A DNA stretch of 40,780 nt, from positions 1-40,780 of the IMG/VR virus record IMGVR_UViG_3300036770_001870; one strand, written 5' to 3'. This DNA comes from a virus. Shown here piece after piece: positions 5,315 through 13,330 of this stretch. The position numbers were made by a program, and so were the translations under genes. Position 1 is the first letter of the stretch; each line of letters begins with the position of its first letter. The notes under the pieces are model-generated. The model made no database searches. It saw nothing but the letters and a program-made list of their open reading frames with translations, and was not told the DNA's origin.

Positions 5315-7771
5315 TCAGACGTCAAAATCGTCGAAGTCGTCGAGATCAACATCCTCGTCTTCCGGCAGATCGATGCGCTCATCCCATTCGACCTTGGAAC
5401 CAAGATACGCCTCGAATTTCTCGCGGCAGACTTGAAGCGGTGGAATGATGTAAACTCGCGCCCGCCTATTGTTGTCTACGCGGATCTGCTGACTCTGAAG
5501 TTGATCGCCTAGCATTTCGGCGAGCCGCTTGCCTACAATCGCCATACCGAGCGCTGTACCTTCGAATTTACGCTGGTTGAGCCACTGCTCATATTTTGCC
5601 GAGAATTCCTTTCGATCTACGCGAATATGCTTAGTAGCCCAACTTCCAGCTTTACCGTCGGCAGGCTGGTGATCAACAGTCATTTCAGCACCATCCAGCA
5701 TGTCAAACCAGAACTTTTCGATGTTCTTGAGACCTTGAAGCTTCTGAGCCGAGATAGCCATTGTATCCGGGTAATCGCGGACTTCGTAATTCGACAGATC
5801 GTAGTTCATGAGATAGTGCAGCAGCGCGGAACGGCCCCCGTTATCCATCTCTTCGCGAAGCTTGGCGAAATAAGCTCTATCGCCTTTGCGATGCGCCGAG
5901 ACGTCGAGCACGAAGTATCGGCCTTCGTCTGCGGTCGCCGGCACTACCCATTCTTCGTTCGACGAGATGAACAGACGCAGATACGAGTCGACATGGAATG
6001 CGTTCAACCCCTTCGGCTCGATCAGCACCTTCTCGGATGTGATGAGGTGCTTCAGCGAACCTTCAGCTTGCTTGCTGCCGGCCCAAAAGCCTTCTTCGAC
6101 GTGAAGGATCAGGCACTTCTCCTGGTGCGAGTTGAACTTGCCGGTTAGCTGATCCTGGTTCGCGATCTTGACGTGATGGTCTTCGCAGAGACCGCCGAAG
6201 TAATCCATGATCGTATCTTTACCGATACGCTTCTTGCCTCGCAGAACGACTGCGACACCAGGCTTATCCCACGGCTTTTGAACCATGTGAGCAAACCATC
6301 CGAGCAGATACTCGTAGTGCTCTTCGACACCGGAACAAATGACTTCCTTCAGGTGTTTAAGCCAAAGCTCGCACGAGCCGTCTTCATCCGGCAGAACACT
6401 CCAACCTTTCCAGTGGTTGAAGTAGCCCTCGCGCGTGAGCCCCGGTGCGAAGATGATGTCGTTCGGATACTCGCGACGTTTCTTGTGGCGCATCCACGCC
6501 TTCGTCACGGGCTCGGTGGCCTTCTCGGTCGCGACGCGATCGTTCTCGTACCAGGCGTGCAGTTCCGACGGCGTGCCGTAACTGGTCGAACCGTCAACGT
6601 TCTCGGTGATGATGACGGTCTTGCCTTTGACGAATGCGACCGCGTGTTTGCGGTTGAGGCGCTTCACCTTGGGCGGGACGTGGCCGAGTTCGGCTTCGAC
6701 TTCAGCCTTCTTCAGCTTCCTCGCGCGCTTGGTGTCGCTCGGGCCGAGGATGTCGTCGAAATCCTCATCGTCGATATCGCTGTCACCGGACGACGATGGC
6801 TCAATGTCTTCGACGTCGTCGAGGTCGTCCAGGTCTTCGAGAAGCCGGGCTTCCCGTGCTGCCGTCATGAGCGTTGCCATGCGCAGCGGCTTGCGGTTGC
6901 TGGTCTTGCCGAACGACTTCCAGACGCGCTTCTGGTCACCCTTGTCGAACTTCTCCGATTCCTTCGAGAAGTCATACCAAAGTTTAAAGCCCTGATCCGA
7001 ACCGCCGGTTTCGTGGTGGACGGCGAAGCCGACCGACAGCCAGCCGTCGCGGTCATCGCGCCAGTAGTCCTTCGGCAGATCGGCCAGCGTGTCGCGGATC
7101 TCGTCGAGGCTCAGACCGAGCGGCGCCTGACGCTCATCGTCTTCCGAATCGTCGTCGTCCTGCTCACGGTCACCGGTCAGTTCTTCAAGGTGTTCCGAAT
7201 CGACAACCGGGCCGACGCCGAGATCCACCTCGTCGAAATCGAAGGGAATCAGCCAGCGATAAGGCTTGCCGGTGTTCGGGTGGATTGACGGCGGCAAAAC
7301 GACCTGTTTGCCAGTGCCGAAAAGCTCAATCTCCCAATCCCACTTCTTGACTTCCTTGTCGCGCTCTTTGTCGTAGACCTTAGCGAACTCACTGGCATGC
7401 GCCAGCTTCTTCGAGTGGAACGGCTTGTCGGCCAGGATGTAGAAGTGCCGGCTGGCGCCGCCGGAACCGGAGATGACGCTCGGATAGACCTTGTAGTCGG
7501 GGAACATCTCTTCGAGCTTTTCCATCGCCTCTTCGGCGAACTCGTCAGCGCGGATGTCCACGTCGATGATGTGCAGATAAAGCCCGGAAACCTGAGACCA
7601 GCGGCCGAGACGGACGCCGACGTTGTTCCCCTGCCTGTAGGTGCTTTTCAGCCGATCGACGGTCGCGACCGGGCGCGTAGACCAGTCGTCACCGATCGGG
7701 CGCTTGCTCTTCGGATGTAGCCAATGGATAGCGAAACCGCCGCGGGCCAGCCGCTCAACTTCATTGAGCAT
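5315..7771 (-). CDS. Bifunctional primase-polymerase / superfamily 3-type helicase
   Basis: An 818-residue replication protein. ATG 7771 has GGAG six bases upstream and is preferred to ATG 7789. The N-terminal third is a prim-pol domain: IIDVDIRADEF supplies the DxD metal ligands, GSGGASRHFYIL the nucleotide-binding His motif, and KWDWEIELFGTGKQVVLPPS the following conserved strand. After an acidic linker comes a PriCT-like helical part (KDYWRDDRDGWLSVGFAVHHE...). The C-terminal half is a DUF5906/VirE-like helicase with Walker A GKKRIGKDTI near residue 512 and FISSNEEWVVP as sensor-like motif. The protein contains DFDDILGP near residue 336 and ends in LDDFDDFDV. It probably primes and unwinds at the phage origin. 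It is transcribed opposite to the polymerase operon. Confidence 0.85.
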   Translation of the reverse strand: MLNEVERLARGGFAIHWLHPKSKRPIGDDWSTRPVATVDRLKSTYRQGNNVGVRLGRWSQVSGLYLHIIDVDIRADEFAEEAMEKLEEMFPDYKVYPSVISGSGGASRHFYILADKPFHSKKLAHASEFAKVYDKERDKEVKKWDWEIELFGTGKQVVLPPSIHPNTGKPYRWLIPFDFDEVDLGVGPVVDSEHLEELTGDREQDDDDSEDDERQAPLGLSLDEIRDTLADLPKDYWRDDRDGWLSVGFAVHHETGGSDQGFKLWYDFSKESEKFDKGDQKRVWKSFGKTSNRKPLRMATLMTAAREARLLEDLDDLDDVEDIEPSSSGDSDIDDEDFDDILGPSDTKRARKLKKAEVEAELGHVPPKVKRLNRKHAVAFVKGKTVIITENVDGSTSYGTPSELHAWYENDRVATEKATEPVTKAWMRHKKRREYPNDIIFAPGLTREGYFNHWKGWSVLPDEDGSCELWLKHLKEVICSGVEEHYEYLLGWFAHMVQKPWDKPGVAVVLRGKKRIGKDTIMDYFGGLCEDHHVKIANQDQLTGKFNSHQEKCLILHVEEGFWAGSKQAEGSLKHLITSEKVLIEPKGLNAFHVDSYLRLFISSNEEWVVPATADEGRYFVLDVSAHRKGDRAYFAKLREEMDNGGRSALLHYLMNYDLSNYEVRDYPDTMAISAQKLQGLKNIEKFWFDMLDGAEMTVDHQPADGKAGSWATKHIRVDRKEFSAKYEQWLNQRKFEGTALGMAIVGKRLAEMLGDQLQSQQIRVDNNRRARVYIIPPLQVCREKFEAYLGSKVEWDERIDLPEDEDVDLDDFDDFDV

Positions 7772-7857
7772 GACGGGCTCCAACTGCATCTTCGTTTGCC
7801 AGACAACCCCTGGCGCGGACGCCGCATGAACGGCTCGCTGATAGAATATTCATGACC

Positions 7858-7888
7858 CCTGCCTTGTTTCTTGTTGATTCGAGGCAGG
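7858..7888 (-). repeat. 7-bp inverted repeat between regulator and primase genes
   Basis: CCTGCCT (7858-7864) and AGGCAGG (7882-7888) are complementary around a 17-base loop, just after the stop of the gene ending at 7894. There is no T-run in the leftward direction, so it is a weak attenuator or processing-site candidate. Confidence 0.3.
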
Positions 7889-7893
7889 TAAGA

Positions 7894-8223
7894 TCAGGTC
7901 AGAAACGGCGTGAAATCTTCCATGGTCAGGGGCACGAAGCCGTCCGGAACATCGATCTTATTCGATTCGGCATTGCTCAACTCGACGAGCTTGCGAGCCA
8001 TGCCGACCTTGATGGTGTTCTGCGTAGCGCCGGGCTCGAATCGCTTATAGATCCCCTGCGGCGTAACGCCGATTTCCTTCGCAATTTCACGGATGTCGAG
8101 GCGGGCCGAACCGGCAACACGCTGCTTGTGGAAGCTCGGAAGCCCACGCATGAGCAGCTTGTAGAGCGGGCGCTCTTCGATGGCGACGACCTGGTCTGAG
8201 GGTGCGGATTGGAGTGCGGACAC
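7894..8223 (-). CDS. Small HTH regulator, first gene of the leftward operon
   Basis: A 109-residue protein from GTG 8223 with AAGGAA six bases upstream. Residues 38-80 (VAGSARLDIREIAKEIGVTPQGIYKRFEPGATQNTIKVGMARKLVELS) form a helix-turn-helix in which IREIAKEIGVTPQGIYKRF is the HTH proper. The N-terminal part is basic and the C-terminal part acidic and Pro-rich. As the first gene of the early leftward transcript, divergent from the rightward early operon and next to an operator, it occupies the place of a Cro-like or early-gene regulator. Direct autoregulation through 8277-8293 is plausible. The family is not identified further. Confidence 0.65.
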   Translation of the reverse strand: MSALQSAPSDQVVAIEERPLYKLLMRGLPSFHKQRVAGSARLDIREIAKEIGVTPQGIYKRFEPGATQNTIKVGMARKLVELSNAESNKIDVPDGFVPLTMEDFTPFLT

Positions 8224-8276
8224 GGTTGGTTCCTTCAGTTGATTTTTCCGGACCCTAAACTTTTTCCGCAGATTTT

Positions 8277-8293
8277 GTCAATCGCCAGTTGAC
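8277..8293. promoter_or_regulatory. Divergent early operator GTCAAT-CGCCA-GTTGAC with -35 boxes
   Basis: The palindrome lies between divergent early genes. Each half contains a -35-like sequence: TTGACA reading left and TTGACG reading right. The -10 regions at 17 bp are weak on both sides (TTAGGG leftward, AAATTA rightward), so an activator or poor basal promoters are possible. A single bound repressor could shut both early operons. Confidence 0.6.
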
Positions 8294-8376
8294 GGTTACA
8301 ACAGAATGTGGAAATTAGGAACCGTCCGACCGAGATGGTCAAAACCACTTAGCACAATCACCCTGAAAGGAAAATC

Positions 8377-8874
8377 ATGTCCCTCGAAGTAGAAATCGCG
8401 AAGCTGACCGCTGCCGTCGAAGCCAACTCCACCCTTCTCGAAAAGCTCGTTGCCCGTGCTGTCGAAGCCGGCGCCGTCGCCGCTCCGGCCGCTGCCGACA
8501 AGGCTGAGACCAAGAAGCGCACGTCCAAGAAGGACGACAAGGCTGAAGAGAAGACCGAAGAGACCGGCACCACCGAGGCTTCCGGCCCGTCGCATGACGA
8601 AGTCAAGTCGCTCGTTTCCGCCTGGCTCGGCGAGTTCAAGGGTGTCGAAGGCGACGGCGAAACCGAAGCCCGTAAGGCCGCCATCCGCGCAGCCCTCGCT
8701 TCGCTCACCAAGAAGGAAGGCGCTCAGATCGCCGACGTGCCGGCCGATCAGCTTCACCGCGTTGTCGCCTGGCTCGACAAGAAGAAGTCCGCGGATGCCG
8801 GCTTCGGCGTGGGCCGCCTGACCGAGCAGCCCGGCGCCAAGAAGGAAGAAGCTCCGGCTGACGACGACATCTGA
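8377..8874 (+). CDS. Hypothetical early protein with coiled coil, basic linker and acidic tail
   Basis: A 165-residue protein from ATG 8377 with GAAAGG upstream. Residues 1-35 form a predicted coiled coil (LEVEIAKLTAAVEANSTLLEKLVARAV). Residues 36-75 are Ala/Lys/Glu-rich and unstructured. Residues 80-145 form a small helical domain (HDEVKSLVSAWLGEFKGV...ARKAAIRAALASL...LHRVVAWLDKK). The C-terminus is PADDDI, similar to the acidic end of the DUF2815 protein downstream. First gene of the rightward replication operon, so an accessory to replication or recombination is likely. No catalytic motif. Confidence 0.7.
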   Translation: MSLEVEIAKLTAAVEANSTLLEKLVARAVEAGAVAAPAAADKAETKKRTSKKDDKAEEKTEETGTTEASGPSHDEVKSLVSAWLGEFKGVEGDGETEARKAAIRAALASLTKKEGAQIADVPADQLHRVVAWLDKKKSADAGFGVGRLTEQPGAKKEEAPADDDI

Positions 8875-8898
8875 TCGTCATAGCCAGAAACCAGCAAT

Positions 8899-9007
8899 CC
8901 CGGTTCGCCGGGGTTGTTCGGTAGGCAACACGTCTGAGGCTCCGCATAAATCTCTGGACGGTAGCGGTGCCCCTCCCAGGTCAGACGTGTTGCCTTCCCA
9001 ACAACCC
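8899..9007 (+). other. Large structured intergenic element
   Basis: CCCGG-TTCG-CCGGG (8899-8912) is a tight tetraloop hairpin. It abuts a very long one: GGGTTGTT (8911-8918) and GGCAACACGTCTGA (8924-8937) pair perfectly with TCAGACGTGTTGCC (8981-8994) and AACAACCC (9000-9007), 22 bp in total with a 5/5 internal loop and a 43-base apical loop. The two hairpins share the bases at 8911-8912, so they compete there. It ends ten bases before the next start codon and lacks a T-run. Confidence 0.75.
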
Positions 9008-9017
9008 GCAGCCCGCC

Positions 9018-9254
9018 ATGTTAGAAGAAGATCTCGAACGACAAGCAGCACTGATCGCATCTCGATGCGAAGGTAAAGTCGTCTTTGAGACCTTCAACCA
9101 GGCAAAGCGCGTTGCCGATCGGCCGCGAAAGAAAAACCCGATCGTCCTGCTACCCTATAAATGCCCCGACTGCGGCAAGTTCCATCTGGCGCCGCCAAAG
9201 CCCAAGAAAAAGCTGAAGAATGGCTCACGCAAGAAACGCACCTTCCGACAGTAA
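9018..9254 (+). CDS. Small zinc-ribbon protein, 78 aa
   Basis: ATG 9018 is chosen because the earlier in-frame GTG (8967) would place the long inverted repeat inside the coding region; the ribosome site at 9018 is poor. The protein has an acidic helical N-terminus (MLEEDLERQAALIASRCEG), one CPDC pair in YKCPDCGKFHLAPPK, and a very basic tail (KPKKKLKNGSRKKRTFRQ). It resembles the small zinc proteins of the leftward operon. It overlaps the next gene by 35 bases. Probable nucleic-acid-binding accessory. Confidence 0.6.
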   Translation: MLEEDLERQAALIASRCEGKVVFETFNQAKRVADRPRKKNPIVLLPYKCPDCGKFHLAPPKPKKKLKNGSRKKRTFRQ

Positions 9255-10440
9255 GCGCTGGCTTCTATGCCCCGGTGCGCTGAACAGGTGCAAGACGCTC
9301 GGGCTGAAGGACGACGGCGGCAACACGGCATCCCGAGAAGGGACCGCGGCGCATTGGGTGCGTGAGACGTGCCTGGAACTCGGGCTCGATCCATACGATT
9401 TCATCGGCACCCGGATCGCGGTCGAAGGTGAGACGTTCGTCTGCGACGACGGAATGGCGAGCGCACTCCAAGACGGCATCGATCAGATCCGCCGCTATGA
9501 CGGGCCGCTCTACATCGAGTTTCGCGTCAACATCACACCCTGGACGGGGCTTGATGAGGATGGCAACGAGCAGTTCGGCACCCTCGACGCAGGCGTCGTC
9601 GGCAAAGATCTGATTGTCATCTCTGACCTGAAATACGGCGCCAACCTCCCGGTCGAAGCGATCCGCAACTTCCAGCAGGTCATCTACGCGCTCGGTTTCT
9701 ACGAGCAGGTGGCGAAGCACCTCACCAAAGCGACGAAATTCCTGATCATCATCGACCAGCCGCGCAACTCGGCCGGCGGTGGCGAATGGGAAGTCTCGCT
9801 CGAAGAACTGCAAAAGCTTGGCGAGTGGATCAAGGAACGCGCGAAGCTGACCTTTGATCCGAACGCACCCTGCGTCGCCAGCAAGGAAGCCTGCACCTGG
9901 TGCCCGGCAGCGAAGAAGCTCGGTCAGTGCGCAGAATACGACCAGTGGCAGACTGAGCTATTCGAGGCGGATCTCGACGACCTTGACGACTTCATCGAAT
10001 TCGGCGCCGAACTGAAGCTGCCCGATCCGGAAGTGCTGACCCCTGAGCGACTCGGCGTGATCTATCAGCATCGCTCGATCATGAAGAAGTTCATCGAGCG
10101 CGTCGAAGCACTCGTTAAGCGTGATGTGCTGCAAGGTCGCGGTGACGATTACGGCCTGAAGCCTGTCGCCGGCAAGCGCAGCCCGAGGAAGCACCGTGAC
10201 GGCTTTGAGTCCGAGATGTGGCTGTTCGAAAACGGCTACACTGATGCACAAATTATCAATAGACAGTTGAAAACCCCATCGCAGCTTGATAAGGTCTGCG
10301 GCAGGGGTAAGTTCCCACAAGATCTGATTACCGGAGGCGAGCCAACACCGTTGATCGTTTCGGTAGATGATGCGCGACTGGCGCTACCAGTCGAAAACTT
10401 CATTGACGAGGAAGTCGAAGATCTCGACGACTTCGAATGA
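9220..10440 (+). CDS. DUF2800 protein, Cas4/RecB-like nuclease
   Basis: A 406-residue protein. GTLDAGVVG (about residue 120) and DLKYG (about 136) give the D...DxK motif of PD-(D/E)XK nucleases; the downstream cysteine set CVASKEACTWCPAAKKLGQC (about 218-237) fits the iron-sulfur cluster of Cas4/AddB-like nucleases. This is the DUF2800 family, usually found beside DUF2815 and a polymerase in phage replication modules. Likely role: processing DNA ends during replication or recombination. It carries DLDDLDDF near residue 250 and ends in VEDLDDFE, an acidic motif shared with neighbours. An operator-like site lies inside its 3' end (10255-10271). Confidence 0.85.
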   Translation: MAHARNAPSDSKRWLLCPGALNRCKTLGLKDDGGNTASREGTAAHWVRETCLELGLDPYDFIGTRIAVEGETFVCDDGMASALQDGIDQIRRYDGPLYIEFRVNITPWTGLDEDGNEQFGTLDAGVVGKDLIVISDLKYGANLPVEAIRNFQQVIYALGFYEQVAKHLTKATKFLIIIDQPRNSAGGGEWEVSLEELQKLGEWIKERAKLTFDPNAPCVASKEACTWCPAAKKLGQCAEYDQWQTELFEADLDDLDDFIEFGAELKLPDPEVLTPERLGVIYQHRSIMKKFIERVEALVKRDVLQGRGDDYGLKPVAGKRSPRKHRDGFESEMWLFENGYTDAQIINRQLKTPSQLDKVCGRGKFPQDLITGGEPTPLIVSVDDARLALPVENFIDEEVEDLDDFE

Positions 10441-10472
10441 AGACGAAGCTGTGAAACCGTGAAGCCGATTAA

Positions 10473-10504
10473 CTGAGAAGCTGAGAAGCTGAGAAACTGA
10501 AAGG
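10473..10504 (+). repeat. Four 8-bp tandem units CTGAGAAG ending in a ribosome site
   Basis: CTGAGAAG, CTGAGAAG, CTGAGAAA and CTGAAAGG run head to tail at 10473-10504, between the DUF2800 stop and the GTG start at 10513. The last unit supplies the AAAGGA ribosome site. Unit-number slippage here would change leader length but not the coding frame. Confidence 0.6.
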
Positions 10505-10512
10505 AACAGCCC

Positions 10513-11271
10513 GTGGCTGATAAAGATAAAGATCCGCGTACCGTAAAGCTCAAAGGTGTGCGCCTGTCGTTCACCGATGCGCTTACGGAGAAGAAGGCAA
10601 CTTCTTCCGAAAACCCGGATCGCAAGACCCACCACCTGAACGTCATTATTGAAACCACCGGCCCGATGGCGAAGTACGCCGAAGCCAACAAGGCCGCAGT
10701 CGTTGGAGCACTGAAGGCTGCCGGTGAGGCCAAGTGGAAGAATGCGATGGCGTACAAGGACATCCAAGAGGATGCCCCGAAGCGCGTCTGCTTCCGCAAG
10801 GGTGACCGGTTCAAGAACCAGGAAGGCCAGATCTACGCTGGCTACGAAGGCAACTACGCCTTTTCCTGCACCGGCCCCGGTGGCGGTCAGCGGCGCCCGC
10901 GCCTGATCGACCGCTACAAGCGCCTGGTTCTGCCGAAGGGTGAGACGCCGCCTGCAAGCACGAAGTTGGAGATCCGCCATATCGAGGTTGGCGAAATCGA
11001 CAACATCTTCTACTCCGGCTGCTACGCCGACGTTACCGTGTCGTTCTACGGCACCGACAAGGGCTCGCGCGGCATCTTCGCCACGATCGAGATGATCCGC
11101 TCGCACCAGCAGGGCGAACGGATGGCCGGCGGCTACAACTTCGACGACTCGGATCTCGACGATCTCGACGATTTCGATGACGGCGATGATGACTTCGATT
11201 CGCCGTCTGAGTCTTCGAAGCCCGCTGCGGGCAAGAAGGCTTCGTCGATCGACGATGACGACGACATCTAA
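10513..11271 (+). CDS. DUF2815 single-stranded DNA-binding protein
   Basis: A 252-residue protein from GTG 10513 with AAGGA upstream. The N-terminal part (VKLKGVRLSFTDALTEKKA...KTHHLNVIIETTGPMAKYAEANKAAV) and GNYAFSCTGPGGGQRRPRLIDRYKR match the DUF2815 family, which takes the place of an SSB in phage replication modules. The C-terminal 50 residues are acidic: DLDDLDDFDDGDDDFDSP, then a Lys/Ala stretch and SIDDDDDI at the very end. This resembles the acidic protein-docking tail of bacterial SSB, which recruits replication proteins. It likely coats ssDNA for the downstream polymerase and helicase. Confidence 0.85.
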   Translation: MADKDKDPRTVKLKGVRLSFTDALTEKKATSSENPDRKTHHLNVIIETTGPMAKYAEANKAAVVGALKAAGEAKWKNAMAYKDIQEDAPKRVCFRKGDRFKNQEGQIYAGYEGNYAFSCTGPGGGQRRPRLIDRYKRLVLPKGETPPASTKLEIRHIEVGEIDNIFYSGCYADVTVSFYGTDKGSRGIFATIEMIRSHQQGERMAGGYNFDDSDLDDLDDFDDGDDDFDSPSESSKPAAGKKASSIDDDDDI

Positions 11272-11284
11272 GGTGGGTTGACGG

Positions 11285-11306
11285 CAGGGCGGCTTCGGCC
11301 GCCCTG
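11285..11306 (+). terminator. Strong UUCG hairpin, terminator or attenuator
   Basis: CAGGGCGGC and GCCGCCCTG pair perfectly (9 bp) around a TTCG tetraloop. What follows (ACTGTCTACCG) is not a clean T-run, so it may attenuate or protect the mRNA end rather than terminate fully. Confidence 0.5.
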
Positions 11307-11309
11307 ACT

Positions 11310-11326
11310 GTCTACCGTTTGTTGAA
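11310..11326. promoter_or_regulatory. Operator-like site directly before the polymerase start
   Basis: GTCTAC-CGTTT-GTTGAA ends one base before ATG 11327. It occupies the ribosome-binding position and replaces a clear Shine-Dalgarno, so it could act at DNA or RNA level. Confidence 0.45.
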
Positions 11327-13330
11327 ATGGCGACAATTATCCTCGACTGCGAGGTCTACTGGAACTTCTTCTATCTCGGCATGAAGCGGGTGGAAGACGG
11401 CCGACGCATCGGCTTCGAGTTCAGCGACCGCACCGATTTTGACCGGGATCACGTTCGCACCATCATGCGGCGCAACCGCACGGTGGGCTTCTTTTCGAAC
11501 AGCTACGACCTGGCGATGATCTACGCCGCACTGAGCGGCAAATCGACCGAAGAGATCAAGCGCGACAGCGACAGGATCATCCTTGGCGACATTCCCCGAT
11601 GGAAGATCGAAGACAAGCTCGGCATCTACGTGCCGGATGTCGATCACATCGACCTGTTCGACACCAATCCGTCAGTTGGACGGAGTCTGAAGTTTATCAA
11701 CGGCTCCATGCACCACAAGCGGCTGCAAGAACTGCCGTATGACCCGTCGTACCGTCTAACCGACGATGAGAAAGACCGCACGATTGAATACTGCCAGTTT
11801 GGCGACATCGACGGCACCGAGCTTCTATTCCACACCCTGAAAGAGCCGATCGAGCTTCGCGAAGCGATGGGCAAGGTCTACGGCGGAATGGATCTCCGCT
11901 CGAAGTCTGACGCGCAGATGGGTGAGGCAATCGCGAAGCAACAGGTCGAATTTACGACCGGCCGGCGCATCAAGAAGAACGATCCGGACACCGGAGTCAG
12001 CTTCCGCTACAAGGTTCCGGAGTGGATGCGCTTCAAGACGCCGTACATGCAGTACGTGCTTGAGCAGATCGCGCAGACCGACTTCTGGATCAAGCATAAC
12101 GGCAAGGTCGAATTCCCTGAGTCCTTCAAGGACTTCAACATCGAATTCGACGGCATGGAATACACCCTCGGGATCGGCGGTCTGCATTCGACAGAGAAGA
12201 ACCGAGCCGTCTTTTCCGATGACGAATACGTGCTGATCGACGCCGACGTGGCGAGTCAGTACCCGTCGATCATCATGAAGCTCGGGCTCTATCCGCCGGC
12301 ACTCGGGCCGCATTTCCAGACTGTCTACAAGGCGCTTATCGACACGCGACTGGCTGCGAAAAAGGCGAAGGACAAGGCGACCGACAAGGGTCTGAAGATT
12401 GCGATCAACGGCATCTACGGAAAGCTCGGCTCGATCTATTCCGCGCTGTTCGCGCCGCACCTGCTCGTTTCGACGACACTGACCGGCCAGCTATCGCTTC
12501 TCATGCTGATCGAGGCCGCGAGCCTGGAAGGCATTCCGGTTGTCTCGGGCAACACCGACGGCGTGCTCTTCCGCTGCCCGCGCTCGAAGTGGGATGGCTT
12601 CGTCGAGCACGATGGCAAGCCGACCGATCGCCTGAAGCCGTCGCCGATCCAAGACATCATCGAATGGTGGGAATCGGTCACATCCTTCAAGCTCGAATTC
12701 GCCGAGTACAAGGCGATCTACAACGAGTCCGTCAACACCTACGTCGCGCTGAAGGCCGACGGCGGCTTCAAGCGTAAGGGTGACCTGGCGAACCACTGGC
12801 GCGAGATCACACCTTGGGGTGCGAAGAACACCGACTATGACCCTTCGCGCGAGGGGTTGAAGAAGAGCCCGCAGTTCACGATCTGCGCCGACGCAGTGCT
12901 CGGCTATCTGCTGCACGGTATCCCTGTCGAGCGCACGATCTATTCCTGCCGCGACGCTCGCGAGTTCCTGCGCGTCACGCAGGTTCAAGGCGGCGCCACC
13001 TGGCACGGCGACTATCTCGGCAAGGTGGTCCGGTTCTATTGGTCGAAGGACATCACCGCGGCGCCGATCCTGCGAAAGATCCCGAACGCTCACGGTACGC
13101 ACGGCCAGGTTCAGAAGAGCGATGGTTGCCGGCCACTCATGAATCTGCCTGACGACTTCGAGGTGCCGGTTGATGTCGATTACGACAGGTACGTCGCCGA
13201 AGCCTATCAGATCTTGGAAGACATCGGTGCCGGGCAATTTGTGAAGGCAAAGCCCTTGCTTGAACACTTCGTTGGTAGTATCTGTGAAATCAACATTCCG
13301 TTGAAAAAGAAACGAAAGAGGGCGGCGTGA
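11327..13330 (+). CDS. Family-B-like phage DNA polymerase
   Basis: A 667-residue protein. The exonuclease part has ILDCEVYWN (Exo I, D-x-E), FFSNSYDLAMI (Exo II) and YCQFGDIDG (Exo III-like). The polymerase motifs are A: DADVASQYPSII near residue 305; B: KIAINGIYGKLGS near 357; C: SGNTDG with Asp411. The family-B signature of motif C is YxDTDS; here the first Asp is Asn409, while the second, catalytic Asp is kept. VNTYVALKADGGFKRKG resembles the KxY motif. The C-terminus is basic ([10 protein letters not shown]). It sits in a module (DUF2800, DUF2815, VRR-NUC, SNF2) that in many phages carries a family-A polymerase instead. Its stop overlaps the methyltransferase GTG. Confidence 0.85.
   Translation: MATIILDCEVYWNFFYLGMKRVEDGRRIGFEFSDRTDFDRDHVRTIMRRNRTVGFFSNSYDLAMIYAALSGKSTEEIKRDSDRIILGDIPRWKIEDKLGIYVPDVDHIDLFDTNPSVGRSLKFINGSMHHKRLQELPYDPSYRLTDDEKDRTIEYCQFGDIDGTELLFHTLKEPIELREAMGKVYGGMDLRSKSDAQMGEAIAKQQVEFTTGRRIKKNDPDTGVSFRYKVPEWMRFKTPYMQYVLEQIAQTDFWIKHNGKVEFPESFKDFNIEFDGMEYTLGIGGLHSTEKNRAVFSDDEYVLIDADVASQYPSIIMKLGLYPPALGPHFQTVYKALIDTRLAAKKAKDKATDKGLKIAINGIYGKLGSIYSALFAPHLLVSTTLTGQLSLLMLIEAASLEGIPVVSGNTDGVLFRCPRSKWDGFVEHDGKPTDRLKPSPIQDIIEWWESVTSFKLEFAEYKAIYNESVNTYVALKADGGFKRKGDLANHWREITPWGAKNTDYDPSREGLKKSPQFTICADAVLGYLLHGIPVERTIYSCRDAREFLRVTQVQGGATWHGDYLGKVVRFYWSKDITAAPILRKIPNAHGTHGQVQKSDGCRPLMNLPDDFEVPVDVDYDRYVAEAYQILEDIGAGQFVKAKPLLEHFVGSICEINIPLKKKRKRAA

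Noticed and set aside
7771-7859. 30-codon frame upstream of the primase (MNILSASRSCGV)
   Set aside because: Short, with rare-looking composition; it overlaps the primase start. It could be a leader peptide but nothing positive supports it.
8296-8757. 153-codon leftward frame opposite the 8377-8874 gene, and other long antisense frames such as 12491-13267, 27266-28519 and 31862-34078
   Set aside because: High-GC genes with strong third-position bias leave long open antisense frames. These lack ribosome sites and family motifs.
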